A DNA stretch of 9,324 nt from NCBI GenBank assembly GCA_030635405.1, contig DAOVZA010000048.1, positions 1 to 9,324 of the forward strand, in the 5' to 3' direction. Both the position numbers and the translations under genes were made by a program. This document shows positions 6,137 through 9,324 of the stretch, in pieces. This stretch comes from Desulfocapsa sp. Its GTDB lineage: Bacteria > Desulfobacterota > Desulfobulbia > Desulfobulbales > Desulfocapsaceae. The first letter of the stretch is position 1. Each line of letters begins with the position of its first letter. A model generated the notes under the pieces. It searched no databases. It was given only the letters and a program-made list of their open reading frames with translations, and was not told the DNA's origin.

Positions 6137-7444
6137 ATGACTGGAAGAATGGTTAATATTTCAAAAAAATGGGGATTCCATGGCGTTGAAGCCTTGAAGA
6201 ATGCAAGCCCGTTATACAAAATCACAATGGGATTGTTTGCACTTTTGACTCTTTCAGGTGCAGTCGTCGGCCTTCAAGCCATGTTCACCGGTTACCATCA
6301 TGTCTATGGTGTTACCAGAGAGATTTCCTGGGGATTATTAATTTCAGCATATATATTCTGTGTCGTTACATCCACAGGACTTTGTATTATTTCTTCCATT
6401 GGTCATGTTTTCGGTGGTGAAGCTTTTATGCCCATTGCCAAACGTGCCGTTTATATGTCGATTATCTTCATGTTTGGTGGTTTCTGTATTATTTTCTTTG
6501 ATATTGAAAACCCTTTTCGCATGGCTATCTGGAATGTTATTTCTCCAAACTTTGCTTCAAACATGTGGTGGATGGGTACTCTCTATGGAATGTATCTTGT
6601 CTTCATGATCGTAGAGTATTATTTCCTTCTTGATCAGAACCATACCCTGTCTCGTCTCATGGGATTCTTTGGCCTTGTTGTTGGCATTGCTGCTCATAGT
6701 AATCTTGGTGCAGTATTTGGAATGCTTCATGGCCGCCCCTTCTGGTATGGCCCATATTTACCAATCTACTTTATATTTTCTGCTGCGATGTCTGGTGGTT
6801 GTGCTATTCTCTTCTTTACAACTCTTGGCTGGCGAATTAATCCAGAGATAATGAACCAGAGAATGGAACGTGCTATAAAAGCCATTACTCAGGTTACCAT
6901 TTTTCTTATTTCTGTAATCATTTTCTTCACCATCTGGAAAATTATTACCGGTATGGTATCAGAAGGAAAGCACCTGGTAATTATGTCCTTCTTGACCGGT
7001 GATTACTCCATCAACTTCTGGCTGTTTGAAGTATTTCTTGGCATGTTTCTGCCATTGTATCTTCTTATCCGATCACGAGGAAACAATTTCAACCTCATCC
7101 TATGGGCCACAGGCCTTATGATGATTGGTATTTTCTTCATGCGTTACGACATTGTTATCCCAGGACAAATGGAATCTGTTTACCATTCTCTTGGAGTTGT
7201 AGAGGCTGAAGAAATGCTAACCTACACACCGTCATTTCATGAGATCATGGCATCACTCTTTGGCATTGGCTTTATAGGACTTGCCTACTTTGCAGGTGAA
7301 AAGATGCTCAATGGTCATCAGCTTGAAAAACATGAGATCGTCCCTGATGGTGGTTATATCTGTCCTGGTTGTGGTGCTATCCACTTTATGGAAGAAGGTG
7401 AAACTGAAGAAGATGCGATGAAGCGACATCACAGAATCTGGTAA
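6137..7444 (+). CDS. NrfD/HybB-like polytopic membrane subunit with CPGCG tail
   Basis: This 435-residue integral membrane protein has about ten hydrophobic spans (approximately 28-48, 64-88, 104-122, 142-164, 171-196, 208-230, 249-271, 292-311, 319-338, 369-387), the topology of HybB-type NrfD proteins. Members bind menaquinone/menaquinol and pass electrons to or from an associated FeS subunit; they contain no heme of their own. Identification rests on topology, length, family-like segments and the adjacent Tat-exported FeS protein. AGAGGAG at 6125-6131 is a strong ribosome site. The gene starts 90 bases after the cytochrome; a short CAATAA/TTATTG inverted repeat (6094-6110) lies in the gap. 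Oddity: after the last span a soluble tail of about 45 residues contains C409-P-G-C412-G, H416 and H431-H432, like half of a rubredoxin or zinc knuckle. Confidence 0.9.
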   Translation: MTGRMVNISKKWGFHGVEALKNASPLYKITMGLFALLTLSGAVVGLQAMFTGYHHVYGVTREISWGLLISAYIFCVVTSTGLCIISSIGHVFGGEAFMPIAKRAVYMSIIFMFGGFCIIFFDIENPFRMAIWNVISPNFASNMWWMGTLYGMYLVFMIVEYYFLLDQNHTLSRLMGFFGLVVGIAAHSNLGAVFGMLHGRPFWYGPYLPIYFIFSAAMSGGCAILFFTTLGWRINPEIMNQRMERAIKAITQVTIFLISVIIFFTIWKIITGMVSEGKHLVIMSFLTGDYSINFWLFEVFLGMFLPLYLLIRSRGNNFNLILWATGLMMIGIFFMRYDIVIPGQMESVYHSLGVVEAEEMLTYTPSFHEIMASLFGIGFIGLAYFAGEKMLNGHQLEKHEIVPDGGYICPGCGAIHFMEEGETEEDAMKRHHRIW

Positions 7445-7542
7445 TTAAATAATTGGGATTTGTCATTTTTTTATATCTTTCTCAATTGAAAGTAAAAACC
7501 CTGACAGTCCACTGAAAGAATATACAAAAGGATAATTATCAT

Positions 7543-8367
7543 ATGAAATTCCCTAAAATAAATTTTGATAGTATGAAGAACGAGGGAACTGAGTCCGTAA
7601 CTCCTCAAGAAAGACGAAAGTTCCTTAAACTTGGCCTTGCCATCGCCGGGGTCTACGCAGGAGGAAAAGTTCTCTCTTTGACATCCATCGTTGGTTCCGC
7701 ACAGGCATCAGGAGGGACAAGTATAGTTGAGAAATTCCCGTACAATCCGCACTACAGCATGGTCATCAGGCAATCTCTCTGCATCGATTGTGAAAAATGT
7801 GTGGAATCATGCAACAAGACAAATCATGTCCCTGAGTATGGTTACAGGACACGTATCCTTACAAAAAGATACACTGGTACCCTTGATAGGCAGGTTGAGT
7901 TCATACCAGTGCTCTGTAATCACTGTAATGACGCCCCATGCGTTAGAGCATGCCCAACAAAAGCGACCTATAAAGATAAAATCACGGGTATCGTTCGTAT
8001 GGAGAGTAAGAAATGCATTGGTTGCAAAACCTGTATGCTCGCCTGTCCCTACGACGCGCGTTACTTCAGCGCTGAAAGACATGCCGTTGACAAATGTGAT
8101 TTCTGCTGGGAAGAACGATTATCTAAGGGAGAAACTCAAACAGGATGTTCATCAGCGTGCCCGACCGGTGCCAGAACATTTGGAAACCTCACTGACCCCG
8201 ATAACATTGTTTATAAACTTGTTCATCAACTTGAGGAACAGGTCTGGGTTCTTCGTCCCGCAGATGATACAAAGCCCAATATCTTCTATATGAAAGGAAG
8301 TATGCGCTCCGTTGACAATATTCTTAAAGGTCAAAAATTTAAATACTACGATCCCAACAAAGTATAA
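7543..8367 (+). CDS. Tat-exported ferredoxin-like protein with four [4Fe-4S] clusters (HybA/DsrO/NrfC type)
   Basis: This 274-residue electron-transfer subunit is folded in the cytoplasm and exported by the Tat system. The signal has R24-R25-K-F-L-K followed by a hydrophobic stretch, ending near SAQA (52-55). Sixteen Cys form four complete cluster sets: C80/C83/C86/C90, C125/C128/C133/C137, C158/C161/C164/C168 and C185/C188 with C202/C206. As in the family, actual clusters mix Cys from different sets. It would sit on the periplasmic face, wiring the NrfD-like subunit to the nine-heme cytochrome. AAGGA at 7528-7532 lies about 10 bases before the ATG; the gap to the NrfD gene is 98 bases and includes a small CTTTC/GAAAG inverted repeat (7477-7492). 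No molybdopterin, hydrogenase or nitrite-reductase subunit follows, because a terminator closes the operon. The C-terminal region (about 215-274) resembles that of HybA-type proteins but lacks an obvious membrane anchor. Confidence 0.94.
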   Translation: MKFPKINFDSMKNEGTESVTPQERRKFLKLGLAIAGVYAGGKVLSLTSIVGSAQASGGTSIVEKFPYNPHYSMVIRQSLCIDCEKCVESCNKTNHVPEYGYRTRILTKRYTGTLDRQVEFIPVLCNHCNDAPCVRACPTKATYKDKITGIVRMESKKCIGCKTCMLACPYDARYFSAERHAVDKCDFCWEERLSKGETQTGCSSACPTGARTFGNLTDPDNIVYKLVHQLEEQVWVLRPADDTKPNIFYMKGSMRSVDNILKGQKFKYYDPNKV

Positions 8368-8399
8368 TAGCTGAAATCAGCTTTTATACTCTGCCACAC

Positions 8400-8438
8400 A
8401 AACCCTTCATGCTGATAACAGTTTGAAGGGTTTTTTTT
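8400..8438 (+). terminator. Intrinsic terminator of the cytochrome/NrfD/FeS operon
   Basis: AAACCCTTCA (8400-8409) pairs with TGAAGGGTTT (8424-8433) across a 14-base loop, and eight T residues run from 8431 to 8438. A smaller hairpin (AGCTGA/TCAGCT, 8369-8382) sits just after the FeS stop codon. The position, 33 bases after the stop, marks the operon end. Confidence 0.9.
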
Positions 8439-8496
8439 GTCAATCTTAGCTATCTAATTCCTTTCATTTTCCATATACCTGCAAAACACAACAATC

Positions 8497-8512
8497 CGGC
8501 ACACCCTGTGCA
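8497..8512 (+). promoter_or_regulatory. Second sigma-54 (-24/-12) promoter, for the GAF-PAS gene
   Basis: CGGCACA-CCCT-GTGCA keeps the invariant GG (8498-8499) and GC (8510-8511) exactly 10 bases apart, and the GGCAC and TGCA cores. It deviates from consensus at the first T, at the base after GGCAC, and at the first base of the -12 block. The predicted start is near 8522, about 150 bases before the likely ATG at 8676. The same bases contain a short GCACA-ccc-TGTGC inverted repeat (8499-8511), so a chance match to the consensus is possible. Confidence 0.65.
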
Positions 8513-8536
8513 AACGATATTTAAACGGCACATATT

Positions 8537-8607
8537 TGTGGGATTTAACGCCACACTACCGCCGCATGTGTAGTTTTAGTGCTTCTTTTTGCCACGTATT
8601 TGTGGCA
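8537..8607. repeat. Two inverted repeats built on GTGGC/GCCAC between promoter and GAF-PAS gene
   Basis: The first pairs TGTGG (8537-8541) with CCACA (8551-8555). The second pairs TGCCAC (8590-8595) with GTGGCA (8602-8607) around GTATTT. TATTTGTGG is also directly repeated at 8533-8541 and 8597-8605, 64 bases apart (about six helical turns). Lying downstream of the predicted sigma-54 start, they could be operators or a downstream enhancer. Neither has a T-run, so neither is a terminator. Confidence 0.45.
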
Positions 8608-8675
8608 CAATGAATTTAATGCACCTTAAACATACAAACACACCCACTAATCTCAGTCATAATGGATCACATCAC

Positions 8676-9324
8676 ATGGACTCTTCGAGAAGAAATGAAA
8701 TCCTTCTTGCTATAAATCAGCTTGCCGCAATGGACTCCAAAGAAATTGCTGGTGCCGATAAGCTACTCAAAAAATGTTGTGAAATTATCATGCAAAATCA
8801 TGAATACTGCCTGATATGGGCAGGAACTCGTGATGAAGATGGGACAGCAATCACACCCCTTGCCGCTCTCACTTCTGCTAATATTCCTGACAGAGACTGC
8901 ATGTATTTAGTCGAACAGGTTATTACCGACATGGATAAAAGTAATCCTGCTGCCGAAGCTCTCATGACTGGGAAAAAAGTTATAATTCAGGACATCCGCT
9001 CCCTTTCCCACTACAAGGCACTTCGTGAGATTTCTTTAAAAACCGGTTTCAGATCCTGCTCCAGTTGGCCATTAAAATATAAAGATCAAGAGTTTGGTGT
9101 AATCAACATTCATTCCGAAAAACTTAACTGTTTTTCAGAACAAGAAGCATCTTTTTTACAGACCGTTGTCTCTGATATTTCACTAGCACTCTACAGCCAG
9201 GAAATGACCAGGCGCATACAGGTGGAACGTGACTTCAACAGAGAAATGGTCGACACCATGGAAGCTCTGCTAATTTCCATCTCGCCCTGCGGAAGGATTT
9301 TAACATTTAACCAAAAGGCAGAGC
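8676..9324 (+). CDS. GAF-PAS sensory/regulatory protein, N-terminal part
   Basis: The frame is open to the right edge, giving 216 residues from ATG 8676. Residues about 8-172 form a GAF domain; its recognisable end reads KTGFRSCSSWPLKYKDQEFGVINIHSEK, then F-S-E-Q-E-A-S-F-L and a closing helix. A linker helix (173-190) leads into the start of a PAS domain (NREMVDTMEALLISISPCGRILTFNQ). The output domain is off the window; a histidine kinase or a sigma-54 activator are the usual possibilities. GAF and PAS domains sense small ligands, redox state or light. In-frame ATGs at 8610 and 8619 would add 22 or 19 His/Asn-rich residues, and an in-frame stop at 8577 limits the frame. I prefer 8676 because family-like sequence starts there. 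All candidate starts have weak ribosome sites (only GGA at 8664-8666 near 8676). Confidence 0.88.
   Translation, partial: MDSSRRNEILLAINQLAAMDSKEIAGADKLLKKCCEIIMQNHEYCLIWAGTRDEDGTAITPLAALTSANIPDRDCMYLVEQVITDMDKSNPAAEALMTGKKVIIQDIRSLSHYKALREISLKTGFRSCSSWPLKYKDQEFGVINIHSEKLNCFSEQEASFLQTVVSDISLALYSQEMTRRIQVERDFNREMVDTMEALLISISPCGRILTFNQKAE

Noticed and set aside
7727..8293. 188-codon + strand open frame inside the FeS gene
   Set aside because: It is an out-of-frame shadow of a gene with four intact cluster motifs, with no plausible ribosome site or family features.
8603..8622. TGGCACA...ATGCA as a sigma-54 promoter
   Set aside because: The GG (8604-8605) and GC (8621-8622) are 15 bases apart, not 10.

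Overview
The window looks like a chromosomal segment of an anaerobic, respiring Gram-negative bacterium, most likely a member of Desulfobacterota (Desulfobulbales or relatives). This is inferred from gene content: a nine-heme c-type cytochrome, an NrfD-like membrane subunit and a Tat-exported four-cluster ferredoxin-like protein form one operon. Sigma-54 control elements and AT-rich intergenic DNA fit the same picture. All genes I can support lie on the + strand. No RNA genes, insertion sequences or CRISPR arrays were seen.

Left part (1-1866): the end of an NtrC-type sigma-54 activator is followed by a gap holding inverted and direct repeats and an excellent -24/-12 promoter (704-719). Four tandem genes for 68-74 residue single-span membrane microproteins come next. 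They align with each other without a single gap from a shared Asn to the C-terminal Gly. A strong intrinsic terminator (1830-1866) closes the array. I do not recognise this peptide family.

Middle (1985-4772): an FtsH-type membrane AAA+ zinc protease with a Cys-bearing tail is followed 10 bases later by a two-span sensor-like protein. The latter ends in a histidine-kinase dimerisation domain that lacks the phospho-accepting His and has no ATPase domain. Together with the left part this suggests a sigma-54-induced membrane or envelope response (activator, small membrane proteins, membrane protease, degenerate kinase). It resembles the phage-shock (Psp) response in logic but has different parts. 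This is the best candidate for an undescribed system here, and the link between its parts is inference.

Right part (5120-8438): a cytochrome / NrfD / FeS operon, ending in an intrinsic terminator. It probably encodes a quinone-linked electron-transfer complex that exchanges electrons between the menaquinone pool and a periplasmic nine-heme cytochrome, with no molybdopterin or hydrogenase subunit nearby. A 347-base gene-free stretch with a palindrome precedes it.

Right edge (8497-9324): a second -24/-12 promoter, two inverted repeats built on GTGGC/GCCAC, and the start of a GAF-PAS sensory or regulatory protein that runs off the window.
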